From: an uncultured Christensenellaceae bacterium
GTDB taxonomy: Bacteria; Bacillota; Clostridia; Christensenellales; Borkfalkiaceae
Direction of reading: 5' to 3'
DNA: 13,985 nt
NCBI GenBank assembly: GCA_910587365.1
Contig: CAJUKJ010000024.1
Coordinates: 1 to 13,985 of the forward strand
The notes beneath the pieces were generated by a model. That model ran no database searches, had not been told where the DNA came from, and worked only from the letters and a program-made list of their open reading frames with translations. The translations under genes and the position numbers were made by a program. Of this stretch, positions 1 to 12,300 are shown in pieces; the first letter of the stretch is position 1, and each line of letters opens with the position of its first letter.

Positions 1-110
1 ATGACTCAAGCTTGGACGCCGATGCGGATTTATCCACCGGATTTGACTCCGACTCCGACGCCGACTTAGACTTAGGCAACACCGACGATTTCGGCGGTTT
101 GGATTTTTAA
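1..110 (+). CDS. C-terminal end of an upstream gene with an acidic tail
   Basis: Only the last 35 full codons are present, read from base 3 to a TAA at 108-110; the gene begins before the window. The visible tail is low-complexity and strongly acidic: 12 of 35 residues are Asp, mixed with Ser, Ala, Leu and Gly, with no Lys or Arg, and it ends in GGLDF. Of the other two plus-strand frames, one stops at 67-69 and the other opens with a stop. Acidic tails of this type end many cytoplasmic proteins, including some Bacillota RNA polymerase subunits, but nothing here identifies the family. It lies 74 bases upstream of the next start, in the same direction. The inverted repeat between them suggests, but does not prove, separate transcription. 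Confidence 0.6.
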   Translation, partial: DSSLDADADLSTGFDSDSDADLDLGNTDDFGGLDF

Positions 111-121
111 TTTGCTTTATG

Positions 122-161
122 CCCTTTTATAAAACCTTCCGTTAGCGGAAGGTTCAAAGGG
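122..161 (+). terminator. Inverted repeat between genes, probable terminator
   Basis: A perfect 9-bp stem (133-141 AACCTTCCG with 146-154 CGGAAGGTT) closes a TTAG loop. An outer 6-bp stem (122-127 CCCTTT with 156-161 AAAGGG) extends it across a 5-against-1 internal loop. It starts 12 bases after the upstream stop codon, where a terminator is expected. No T-run follows on the plus strand (the next bases are A-rich), so it is not a textbook intrinsic terminator. It could instead be a 3'-end-protecting hairpin, or a partial attenuator ahead of the giant gene. Confidence 0.5.
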
Positions 162-173
162 AAAAATAGGAAA

Positions 174-178
174 AGAGG
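174..178 (+). promoter_or_regulatory. Ribosome binding site of the giant gene
   Basis: AGAGG within an A-rich run lies 6 bases before ATG 185, good Shine-Dalgarno placement for a Gram-positive bacterium. An in-frame TAG at 167-169 rules out a longer product, so this site and ATG 185 fix the start. I see no convincing -35/-10 pair in 111-184. The promoter may overlap the hairpin or lie inside the upstream gene. Confidence 0.75.
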
Positions 179-184
179 TACGGT

Positions 185-304
185 ATGAATATTACAGGTA
201 CTAAAAAATTATTATTGATATTATTGTCGCTTGTCTGCGCGCTTGCAGTCGGATTTGGCGTAACGTTTGCACTTTCTGCGGAAAGAGGCAAAGCTTCTTA
301 CGCC
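185..304 (+). other. Signal sequence of the giant protein
   Basis: The N-terminus is MNITGTKK followed by about 24 mostly hydrophobic residues (9-32) beginning LLLILLSLVCALAVG. A plausible signal peptidase I site is S-Y-A before Gln41; another is A32. Cys18 is preceded by Leu-Ser-Leu-Val, a poor lipobox, so a lipoprotein is unlikely. The hydrophobic stretch is long enough to act as an uncleaved signal anchor, but the acidic linker after it and the stalk at the far end favour cleavage and C-terminal anchoring. Confidence 0.85.
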
Positions 305-3300
305 CAAACTGAGGACGGCGCGGCAGAGTCCAAAGAGGACAATCGCACCGACGAGGAAGTTTTAGAAGAACTCGGCGAAACTTTGGATATAGCTCCTGAG
401 TTGTTAAACTTTTTCTCTAATTCAATGGGGATAAGTCCTGTTGACCTTGAACAGACTATCGACGAACACGGAGATGAAGCTGTTGAAGAAATGGTCGAGT
501 TTCTGGCAGATTATTCTTCGGGAATAATTACTACTGAGGACGACATAGAAGACGAAGATTGGTATGTTGCCCCTGACGAAGTTTCCGATTATTATATAGG
601 CTTGGGCTTGGCTTATATATGGTCCAACTATTATACAAGTAAGAGCGGTTATGCTGTTACTGATGAGGCATGGACTAATAAAAACTATGCCTACGGTATG
701 TGTCATAGGTGGAGTATAACTTCCTACGCTATGGGACCCAACAACGCCATAGAGTATATGTGGGTTACTCTTGATCCAGGCGAAGAGTATGAGTATGGAT
801 TAGATTCTTCTTGTGCGTATTCTTCTATTGATTTAATAGCCTGGGATGCTCCTACGTTCTTTAATTCGTTACTTAAAGGTTATTGGTTTACTGCGGATTC
901 CTCAGGTAATTATGTCGGTTCTGACCCCTCAAAAACTCCTTTGTCCCAATATGAAAAGGACTATGCAACTAATATTACGCCTACGAACAATTATATCAGT
1001 AGAAGAGACGGCGTCGGTACTAATGCAGGTACTTATAGAGCGGTAATCAGCGGCGACGCCCCCAGCGGTGTTTACGGACTTAGGTTTTATAATCCATTCC
1101 GTAATGGCAGTATTTTTATGACCTGGGGTGGAGGTAAATATGTTACGACAAGCGGTGCTGGAACTACTTGGTCGTCCTCGCGTTATTGCGAATATGTAAT
1201 CATCGTCAAAAGAAACGCACCCGATAAAGTCGTAGTAGAATACGACACGGGCGTAGACAATACAAGACTTAACAAAACTTCCACCTTCACGGGCGAAGCT
1301 TTACAGATAGGCGTACAGGGCGACTGGGGTGCGGGACTTATTACGTTTACCCAGTCCTATACCCCGCTCGAAGCGGGAAGCACCGCAACCTCATCCCTTA
1401 CAACAGTGTACAGGGCGGCAGCGGGCAGGTCTTCGACCTCGGCGCACGGCGGAAAGAAAGCCGAACAGGAAACCTTCTACCTTTCGGCGGTAAATACGGG
1501 TACGTATACTATTACAATGACGCCGTTTAACAAATGGTCTGACGGCAGCAGCGACCCGGTTGTTCTTACCTTTAAGATAGATAAAATCGTACTTGAAGTG
1601 CCGTCTGTACAGGCAGAGGACGGCGTAAACGGCAATAAAAAGTTCGTACACGATAACGGGCAGGACCAGTTTATAAGTATCTTCCCCATACTTACCGACT
1701 ACGTCAATTACGACAAGGGCGTTTTAGGTGTCTGGTCGTTTACTAACGAGGGTATGATTACCCTGTACGAGTCAAACCAGGGGCTGTATAAAATAACCGT
1801 ATCGCTTAAAAACAATCTTAATATGATATGGGACGACGGTACGGTAGAGGATAAGGAATATTTCTTCGAGATAGGTCCTATGACCATCCCCATATCCCCC
1901 GAAATAATAGACGACCACGTCGGCGTAATAGACAACACGACGCTTACAAAAGAAGTAACTCACAACGGCGCGTACCAGTTTATGAGCATTATGCCCGTCC
2001 GTACCGAACAGATTTCATACGAATGGTATTGCGATAACGAAGCGGAAACGGATATGACGTGCGTCGTTGCGGATAATGTATTAAGGCTTACGGTAATCAA
2101 TTCCGGCACTTACTACATAAAGCTTACGGCAAAAGACAGGTACATCTTCAAAGGCGACAACCCCGAAGATCCCCAGCCGAGAATTTACAAATTTATAATC
2201 AACAAGCAGCCTATAACCGCGCCTGTGCTTATGGATACTGACGTAGAGGTTATAGACGGAATAAAAACAAAGACGGTAACGTTCTACGGCGAAACCAAAG
2301 ATGACGGAACGGAATGGTTTGAAACGCTTACTTTCTCCAACGCATACGAGGCGCGTGTAGAGTGGGTGTCGCTTGAAATGAACCAGTGGCGTTGGGGCGA
2401 TAACGAGCTTATCCTTTCCGCGCGTACCGCAGGTACTTACACCGTATATTTCATATGTAAAGACAACTACATCTGGGCGGACAGTGTTGCCGTACAGGAA
2501 GACTTTAACGACAGAACGGTTGCCGTAAGGCTTATTATCAAACCCAAGCCCATTGCTATGCCGTATATGATTAACGACGGCGAAGAAGGGGCAGTGTATA
2601 CAACTACCCAAAAGACGATTGACTTCGATACGCATAGCCACCCGTTCCAGCTTTGGGTCGGTGCGCAGGGTTCGGTATTTATTTCCTATAACGAAATTCT
2701 TACAAGAAGCTGGGTCGGCGACAACGTAACGTTTGAGGGAACAAGCTCGGGTACGTATAATATCGTGCTTACCCCTACGTCGAACTACTGTTGGAACGAC
2801 GGTAAAGAATCGAACGACGCAAAGATATTTACTTTCAAGATAACTCCAATAGGTCTGCCCCAGCTTGAAATGCAGGCGTATAACTACTATCAGAACAAGT
2901 TTGAAACGGTAACCGCAAGGGACGACGCGGACGGCTTGCTTACGGCTACGGCGCGTTTTTCCGACGACCCTGATTTCAGTCCGCAGTACATCCGTATAGG
3001 CGGCGACCCCAACGGGCAGTACACCGCTTTCGACCTCGATTGGCACTTCTTCAATATCGTAGACTCTTCGGGTTCGATTATCGTAGGCAGTGAAGCGGAT
3101 TACGTTAAGCTGAATATGACCCACGAAATCAAGGACGGCTATCTTACCATTTCCGCGGTCAATGCAGGAACGTATTACATAAGGGTAAGCCTTAACAAGG
3201 CAGACTACTGCTGGAACGATACGGACGAAGCTACAAGCGTAGTTTACAAGCTTGTAATACTTCCCGTAGACATTGCGGCTCCGCATATTATAAAGGAAGA

Positions 3301-6300
3301 AAGCGGAAGCGCGGACGCAACGCAGCAAGGCTCGGTTGAAAGTATAACCGATACCGTAATGACGGCACAGTACTTCGCCAACTACTACAAGATGACAGTT
3401 GCAGTTAAGAGTGAGTACAGTGCATTGATGGGAGTCGAAAAGGTAACCGAAGATACAACGATGACTGTCAGCGACTGGCAGCACGGTTCAAACGGACTCG
3501 ATTTCATTGTGGTTACAGCAATGAATGCGGGCAAGTATTCTATAAAGCTTACGCTTGACAGTCCCAATTTCAAACTCCCCGACTCTGCCGAATACATTGA
3601 GTTTATGCTTGAAATAGTGTGCGCTCCCGTTGCAGGCATCGAGTTCCACTATTACGATAAAGACGGTTCAGATAAGACTTTTAGCAGCAATTTGACGGGT
3701 GGGACTTCGGGAACTTCCGCAGGCACGCTTACGCTTGGATATAACCAGGACGTTCAGAATGTCTATGTTAAGCACACTTTCGTAGATAATTACGACTATC
3801 TTGACACCGGTTTCGATACCCAGTATAAGTATGAAATAAACAGCAGGGCGCACGACAGTTCTGCGTTCGGTTCGGACGCTTTCGTCGGTATGGAGCTTCT
3901 CAATTCCGACAGCGAAAAGTTTGAATTCAGTATGCTTGACGCGGGTACTTTCACGCTGACTGTAACGCCTACGGCTAACTATTGCTGGCGTGACGGAGAC
4001 GCTCATTTCGACGCGCAGAAAAACAGCGTAACGTTCATTGTATATATTGAAAAACTAAAAGTTCCCGTTCTTAAAATACAGGAAGGGGAAGGAGTTGATA
4101 ACGAACACGCAACTAAGACGGTAGTTTTCGACAGGCAGAATCCCAAGGAATTGGCTATCGTTCTCGGCGATTATCCCGACGCTTACTCGGCTATCGGGTT
4201 TGAAAACGTTAACGGCGGCGTAGAAGGGGTAGAAGACCCCCTTAAAAACGACGATAATACCCTTATTATAGCAAAGGCGCTTCATACAGGCAGGTACAGG
4301 CTCAGGGTAGGAATTTCAAATTTAAACAACTACGCTTGGGACAGCGAGGTTACGGACGGCGTTGCCACCTATGACCTCGTCATTACCCGCGCACCCGTCG
4401 CTACTCCTACGGTATTCCTCGTCGGGGAAGGAAAAGAGTATAACGACCCCGATAGAAAGCAGCTTACGGCTCCGCTTTTTACCGAAAGCGTTATATACGA
4501 CGGAAGCCGCCATACGCTTTTCGTAGTAGGCGATGAAGTCAGCGGAGGCGATATCGCAATCGCGGCAGCCGCATTGTCGCCCAACGGCGACGCGCTCACT
4601 TACAAAGGCGAGCAAAACATTTACGTCTCCCCCAACGGCAGTGAAGAGGCTGCGGACGGCACAAGGGTATTTAAGTTCTCGGCGGCAAACGTCAGCGTTT
4701 ACGAGCTTACGGTTAAATTTACTTCCGACGACTATTACTGGTCAAGCGGTAACGGAAACGAGGACTATAATGACACGGGCAGCCGCGTATTCAGGCTTGT
4801 AATTTCCACAAAGGTTGTTGACGTCCCCGTAATAGAGGGCTACGAATACCAGGGACTTGAAAACAACAGCCATTCGGCATATCTCAAATATAACGGCGAC
4901 GAGCAGGGTATAAACGTTAAAAACGTTAATTACGGACCGATAGTTAATGACGGACCGAATAAAGATAAGTATCTTTATATGAATGCTTATGTATCCTCGT
5001 TAGCAACGCCGGATAAAACCTTATTTAACGTTGACGCCGAAAAAGGAACGTTAAGTATAAAGTCGGACGGTATTGCTACTGTTCCCACGGTTTACTGCGT
5101 TGAAATTTCGATTGACTCTGCAAACGAAAGATGGAACACTTCGGTGCAGAGCGATACCATTTCCAAGTACTTCTATATGGTAATACAGAAGTGCGGTATA
5201 AACGTACCCGTAATGGGCAGCAATATAAGCACTTCTTCAAAGACGGACGATTTCAATATTTCGGTTACTTATACGGGTTCGCGTTGGGATAATGCGTTCT
5301 ATATCGACGACGTAAATTTAGAGCAGTATTCGTACACGTTCGCTACCCCGTCCACAATGACCGCTGCGGTTGAATCTATCACTATTTCGGAAAGTCTTGG
5401 CAGTAAAGACAGATTAGTGGTCGGAACGGACGCTAATGCAGCAAAGTACACCGTTATCCTTACCATTAAGGATAAAGACAATTACGAGTGGAACCTGGAC
5501 GGCGGGTCGATAGAAGACCTTAATTACAACTTTACGGTCAATCCCCGTCCCATTGCAAAACCCGTAATCTACGTTGACGCGGGCGAAGGCTCGGGCGGCG
5601 TAGTAGGCCCCGTAAAAACGGTAACCTATAACGCAGGCACACAGTATCTTAAAATAGCAAACTACTGGAACGACGCCGCAAACAGATGGTTGACGGTTTC
5701 AAGCGTTTTAACACCGTTTGACGCGGACAGCTATTCCGACAGGTTCTTTGCAACGGCTAACGACCTTCTCGTTGCCGAAGCCCTGCGCGGGCAGTATATG
5801 GAGGGCGTAAACGACGGTCTTCTTGTATACGAAGCAATCACTGCGGGGAAATACGTCGTAAGGTTTACACTTACGGACAACGCCGTATGGTACGACGGCT
5901 CGACAGACCCCTTCGACGTAACGCTTGTAATAGAGAAAATGGTGTTCGACACGCCCTATATCCACAACGACGGCGACAAGGACGCTACGATTGTCGGCAA
6001 TACCAAAACGTTCAGCTATTCCATAAACGAAGCTAACGGCGAAAAGGCCGTGCGCAAAATGAGCATAGTCGAATACGACGACCAGATTATGGAGCTGTAT
6101 AAGGTAAACGGCGAGCTGTACGACCCGAATACCTATGACGCAGACGCTACGGGCTTGACCGTTCTCGGCGTCAATGCAGACACGGGTTACTTCGAGTTCT
6201 CCGCAACTGACGCGGGTACTTATACGGTTGAATTCAGACTTCTTGATTTCACAAATAAACGCTGGGCGTTTGCCGACCAGGAAACTATTGAATTTACCCT

Positions 6301-9300
6301 TGAAATAAAGAAGATGTCAATAGCAAGCCCCACGGCAGTCTTAACGTTCAAGCTTACGCACGAGAATATCGACGGCAACACGCTTACTGTACAGTATGAC
6401 ACATATTCGCACTCGCTTCTCTTAGGCGGCGTCCGCAACAGGTATTTTATGCTGTATAACGACGTTACCGATTACGTGGCGGCAGGTACGGCGGATGCGG
6501 ATAAGCTTGTCGTAAGCAACCGTTATTCGACCCCTCCTGCGGGCTTTACCGTCGGCGACCTGTTCGGTAACAGATACAACGGCGACGGAACTCTGCCCAT
6601 AGCGGGGCTGACCGACTTCCTCGCAATTACCGCGACTATGACTGGCGAATATACGTTCGAGGTAAGTCTTGCCGACCCTGACAATACCCAGTGGGCGAAC
6701 GGCTCGGTTGACAATATCGTATTTACGGTTATTATCGAAAAGATGGTACACGACGCTCCCAGGGCGGTTACCGGCACTTCGCAGCAGTATAACGGTTCAA
6801 GCGTGAACTTTACGTTAACGGGCTTGTTCAACGGTATTTTGACCGAAGACGACTACGCGTCCGGTACGGTGTCAAGCTTCCCCTACGAGCAGTATTCCAT
6901 TACCGACGAAGAGGGCAACACCCTTACAAACGCGGATTACGAGGTAAGCTGGTTCGGCGGAGATTTAATCCTTAAATTTACCGAAGTCGGCGCGTACACC
7001 GTTAAAATTTGGATAACGGACGAAATGAAACCGTACACCTCGTGGAAAAACACCACGGAAACGTTAAGGACGATTGTCCTTTCGGTTATCAAACGTTCGC
7101 TTAATATAAGCTTCACGTTTACGTCGGACGACGAAAAGACAGAAGCAAACTTCCGTGCGGGCGCAACAGAATGGGCTATAAGCACTCAGGCATACATTAC
7201 CGTAACGCTTTCAAACCTCGTCTATCACGGCGCAACGCTCGATAACGAAGTTGCGGCACATATCTACTACGTTGAAAACGGAAGCGGTACCCCCGTTACG
7301 TTGGCTACGGTAAGGGCAAGGGACTGGTTCCCCGGTACGCAGAATGCGGACGGTAGCTGGAACCTTATGTATCAGGTAGCTATGCCCTGCGGCGAAGGCA
7401 ATATTTCCAAGAGCGTTTATACCATTTTCGTCGAACAAATCGACGGGGAAAACAGTAACTATACCAATGCAAATGCAGAGCAGGTATTCAGTATAATTGC
7501 CGACCCTGCGCCTTTCGACGATTCGTTCGTCGTTTGGAAATACACCATAAGCACCGACGTTGACCCCGACACGGGCGAGCTTGTAATTCACGACGTGGAT
7601 ACCCGCGGACAGACGCCTGACAACAGGTTCCGCGTAGACTACGTTCCCGGCGGCACCTACACGTTCTATATGTGGCTTAACGGACGCGGAATGCAGGGCT
7701 TCGATAACGCTTGGTATACCGACCTCGATCTCGCGCTTTCAAGTTGGGAAGTTGCGCTTGCTTCAACAACGGGTAACGGACTTGTTGCAAGCGACGCGGG
7801 TCAGTACTACGTAACGGCTACAATAACCGCAAAGGACAGCAACCGTTTCTCGTACTACGGGGGACCCTTCACTCTGTACTATCAGATTGACCCCATACTT
7901 TTCGACCTTTCAGGTCTTTCGTGGGATTATACAGACCCGTTCACGTTCGATAAAGATACGTTCCATACCGTACAGCTTACGGGTAATATGCCTAACGGAC
8001 TTGCGGCGTTATATTACGAAAACGTCAAAAAGTACGCAGGCACATACACGGCTACGGTAGCGTTCAAAAAGAATACCAACAACTACGTTCTTCCCGTACA
8101 GCCCGTGGAAGGACAGGACAGCACCTATACGGGTTCGTTTGAATGGACTTGTACCTGGACTATCGGCAAACAGATGATAGAAGTAGGCTGGGCGGAAAAC
8201 GGGGTAAGCTCCGACGGCGAGGAAATAGTATATATTCCCGCGCTCGACAGCCATCAGGAAAAATTCGAGTTCTGGTATTTGATTGACGATGAATGGACTA
8301 CGGACGGAAACTTAGTAAGAAACCCCGGCGAAATTATTACCCGCACTATACAGGTTCGTCTTATTTCCAATCCTGACAATCCAGAAATCGACTATGCCCG
8401 TAACTATGACTTCACTTTCCTCGGCGAAAATCCCAAGGACTTTGAAATCGGCGGCGACGACGTAGTAATTTACGTCCACATCGAATTAAACAATACAATC
8501 GACACCCGGTTCGAGTATACAGGCAATCCCATTACGGCAAAGCCCGTAATCGACCTTGACACGTCGGGCGGAGTTATTACCGAAAGAAACCTTGCCGTTG
8601 TGTTCTACACCGAATCAAGCGGATACAACCAGACGGTTAACTATCCTACTGAGGTAGGCAGATACAAAGCGGTAATCAAGCTTGTTTACAGCGGGGCAGG
8701 TGCTGCCTACGCATTGAGCGAGGGTAAGGAAGTTTACTTTGAAATAGTAAAGGCAACCTTCCGTCCCGAAGAATTTACCTGGCAGGTAAGGCACGGTTCT
8801 ACCGTTGCAAACTGGGACGCTTCAAACGAAATCTGGGTTGACGCCGAAACGGGCGAGCCTGTCGACATCACTTACGACGGTACGGGCTACCAGTTATCGC
8901 TCGTACACACCTACGGCAATATTCTCTCGGCGGCAACTATCCCCAATACCTTCATCGAAGCAGGCACTCATAAAGCGTTCGTATATTTCAACTACGATGA
9001 AGACTGCTACAACCAGCCTGACGATGAAAGATATAACGACAGGGTTTATATGGACGAGGACGACGACGTCGGAACGTTCGCATGGTCGTTTGAACTGAAA
9101 ATCGAAAAGCAGTTCCTTGACCTGTCGATGCTGAAATGGGGCTATGACGAGCCGTTCATATACAATTCGGTCGGCGGAGTCGCAACAGAATACTTTATCG
9201 AGCTTGAAAACTTACCCGAATATCTCCGTGACAAGGTAACTTACGTTACAACCGCTAACGGAGAAATACTCGAAGGCAATTCAAGCACGCAGGCAGGCAC

Positions 9301-12300
9301 ATACACAACCGTTTGCACAATCGGCGAAATTGACGAGGATAATTATGTCTTAGGCGAATATCCCGTAACTTTCAGCAGAATGCAGACCTGGGTAATAGAC
9401 CGTAAACAGCTTACTATTCCCCGAAACAACGGTACATGGACAGCGTTCGACGGATATCAGCACAATCTTTTAAATGTGTTTGAAATCGATGATGATTGGG
9501 AAGAGTACTTTACAATTGCCATCACGTACACAAAACCCGACCCCGATGCAAGCGGTAATACGGTAACGTCGCCTTTTGAAGGCTTCTTTGCAAGCAACGC
9601 AGGCGTGTATACCCTTAAACTCAGCATCAAGGAAGGCTTTAACAGCGAAGCGCAGGTTAACGTATGCTGGTCGGATAATCCGCTTACGATAGACGACCGC
9701 ACTGTTACGTTATCTATTGCAAAGCAGTCGCTTCTCGTAACGGGCTGGCAAGGTCAGTACGAGTCCGCAACGGCAGTACTTTCGATACCTGCAAATTCAA
9801 AGTTCATTAAATACGACTTCTATAAAGGCGTGTACGATTTGGTAAATACTTCCAATAACGTATTAGTAAACGACCCCGACGTTATTCTCGAATCCGCGGG
9901 CGGCGATACTTATTCGATTGTTCCCGTAGTTAAGGACGAATACAGCGGCAACATAGCACTTTTCTGCACCACCGGTAACGAATACTTTATGTTCATTACC
10001 GAAAGCATTGAAGACAAGGGCTATATTGAAGTCGGCGACAAACCTTATATTTCGGGTTATGAAATCGACGGCAGACCGTATCATTTCAGTAACGATATGC
10101 TTGCGCTCGACGCGCCTTACGTAATTTACAGCGGTAAGCCCATAACCTTCTTAATCGAAAACTGGGAATATTACGAATACTATGTAGACTTCTGGGGCGG
10201 AGACAGCCTTGACTCGCTTACCCGCACGGAAGCAGGCTCGTACAGTGTAACGCTTAAATTAAAGAGCGACGACGAAAACGTGCTTTACTGGTCAAAGCGT
10301 GCCGACAATACCGCAGACCGTTCGTCGGTAACGTTGAAGTTTGAAATTAAATACAATCTTTTAACTTTACCTGAAATCAAGACCAACGTAGAATATACGG
10401 GTAACGTTATCGACATCCTCAAAGCTTCGCTCGGCGACGCGGAATACGAAAAGTTAATTGCGGAGTACGGCGATTACGTAGAAATTTCCGGCAGCACGGG
10501 TACGAAGATAGGTAATTACAGGCTCAACCTTACTATTAAGGACGAATACGGCGACGCCGTAAGATGGAACGACGGCGGTACGGGTATTGCGGGCAACTAT
10601 TCGGTAATCTGGGTAATAGATCCCATTTACCTTGTAAGGCCTGAATCCAATAAAGACCCTAACGCAACCATTTACTACGACGGCAACGAACATTTCGTTT
10701 ACGAGTCGCTTATAGGATATTACGGCGAAGACGGTATGAGCGACGACCTGGCACTTCTCATCCAGAGGGCGCGAATTTCCGTTGAAGGAAGTTGTAGCGT
10801 TGACGCAGGTACGTTTACCGTAACGTTCTCGCTTCCCAACTCCAACTATGCGTGGAAAAACTACGTAGGCACGGACAGTGCTACGATAACCTGGACTATT
10901 GAAAAACAGGTCATTAACCTCAACGACGTTGAGTGGGATTATACAGGCCCGTTCCAGTACACGCTTGTAAACGGTCAGCCTTACAACCACAGGGTTGCGC
11001 TTAAAGGTCTGCCCGAAGTGCTTCAATACTACGTAAGCTACCGCACAGACGGAATTGCCGGCAACGGCGCGTCGTCTATCGGTACGCATACCACAACGTT
11101 TACGTTAAATACTTCCGCACTCGACAAAAAGAACTTTGACGTGGAAGTCCCCGACGGGGTAATTTCTCTTACCTGGGAAATCACGACAAGGCAAATGGCA
11201 AATCCCGACAGGGTTGACGAGTGGAAATATTTCGACGGAAATATTCACGATTTAATGCAGCTTCTCGGCTATGAAGAGGGCTGGGAGAACTACTTAACCG
11301 TTACCGTAGAATATTCTAAGGACGGTTCGGCTTGGTCGGAATACGACGCTGAAAACGACCCTGCGTTGAATTATTCGATTTACAACGCTTACTACGTCGG
11401 TAATTACCGTATAACCGTAAAGATAAAGGAAAACGTAACGGATTTCGTTGTCTGGGCGGACGGAACAGACGTTGCCGACAGTAAGACGGAAATAATTACA
11501 AACGAACAGCTTGAAATCACTATAACGGGATGGAGCAGTGACGACCAATACGGCGAAGCAAGCTTCGATATCGACATACCCGAATCGATTCTTGAAATGT
11601 TTGAATACGTCATATTCGACGAATTCGGCAACGAAGTAGACGCGGAAGACATCGAAAACGGTGCTTCTTACACGCGCGAGCTTCGTATCAAACCCGAATA
11701 CAGGGATTTATCGGTATACGAAAGCAAGTATTTGTTCGGAATAGCGATATTGCTCGGCAGCGGTGTTGAAAATCCTTTCGAGTTCGGCACGTTCAGCTTC
11801 GGTAACCAGCCTGTAATTTGGTTGCCTATACCCGTGCTTGAAGAAGATTCGCTTGTATACAATGCAGAGGAGCAAACCTTCGTTATTAAAGGTTGGGATA
11901 GCTTATACAACATTTCCGCGGCGCAAAGGTTACAGCTTCGTAATTTCTACGGCGTAATACTTGACGACAAAACGACTAAGTTCGTATATATGGTCAACGG
12001 CGACGGCGAGCTTACCCAGAAGCAGGCGGGTTCATATAAAGCGGTTATCCGTTTCAACAGCCAGATTAATCTTTCCTGGTACGACAGCACGCTTTATAAG
12101 ACGGACGCAACCGGTAACAATCTTATAGATTTGTCTACAAATACAACCGTTCTTAACCCCGTGATAAACCGCAAATCCTATACCCTCGAATTTTCAATCG
12201 AAAAGAAGAGCGTAGATAAAATCGATTTGAGCGGATTTGAAGATATCATTCCCGAACTGATTTACAACGGCGAAGAGCAATTTATAACCGACCACGAAGA

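Noticed and set aside
1..69. Short frame from the ATG at base 1 to the TAG at 67-69
   Set aside because: A 22-residue product rich in Thr-Pro with no visible ribosome binding site. The overlapping frame ending at 110 gives a more protein-like acidic tail that fits the end of a gene.
202..229. A6 run and TTA/TTG-rich tract in the signal sequence as a phase-variation switch
   Set aside because: The run is only six A and the triplets code for ordinary signal-peptide leucines. A change of a whole triplet would not shift the frame.
2081..3484. Minus-strand open frame of 467 codons
   Set aside because: It lies wholly antisense to the giant gene. Its translation is low-complexity Val/Arg/Tyr-rich with no recognisable domain, and the plus-strand frame carries the repeat motifs. 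It is a by-product of biased codon use.
10454..11089. Minus-strand open frame of 211 codons
   Set aside because: Antisense to rounds 2 and 3 of the array, with no recognisable domain; the opposite strand explains it.
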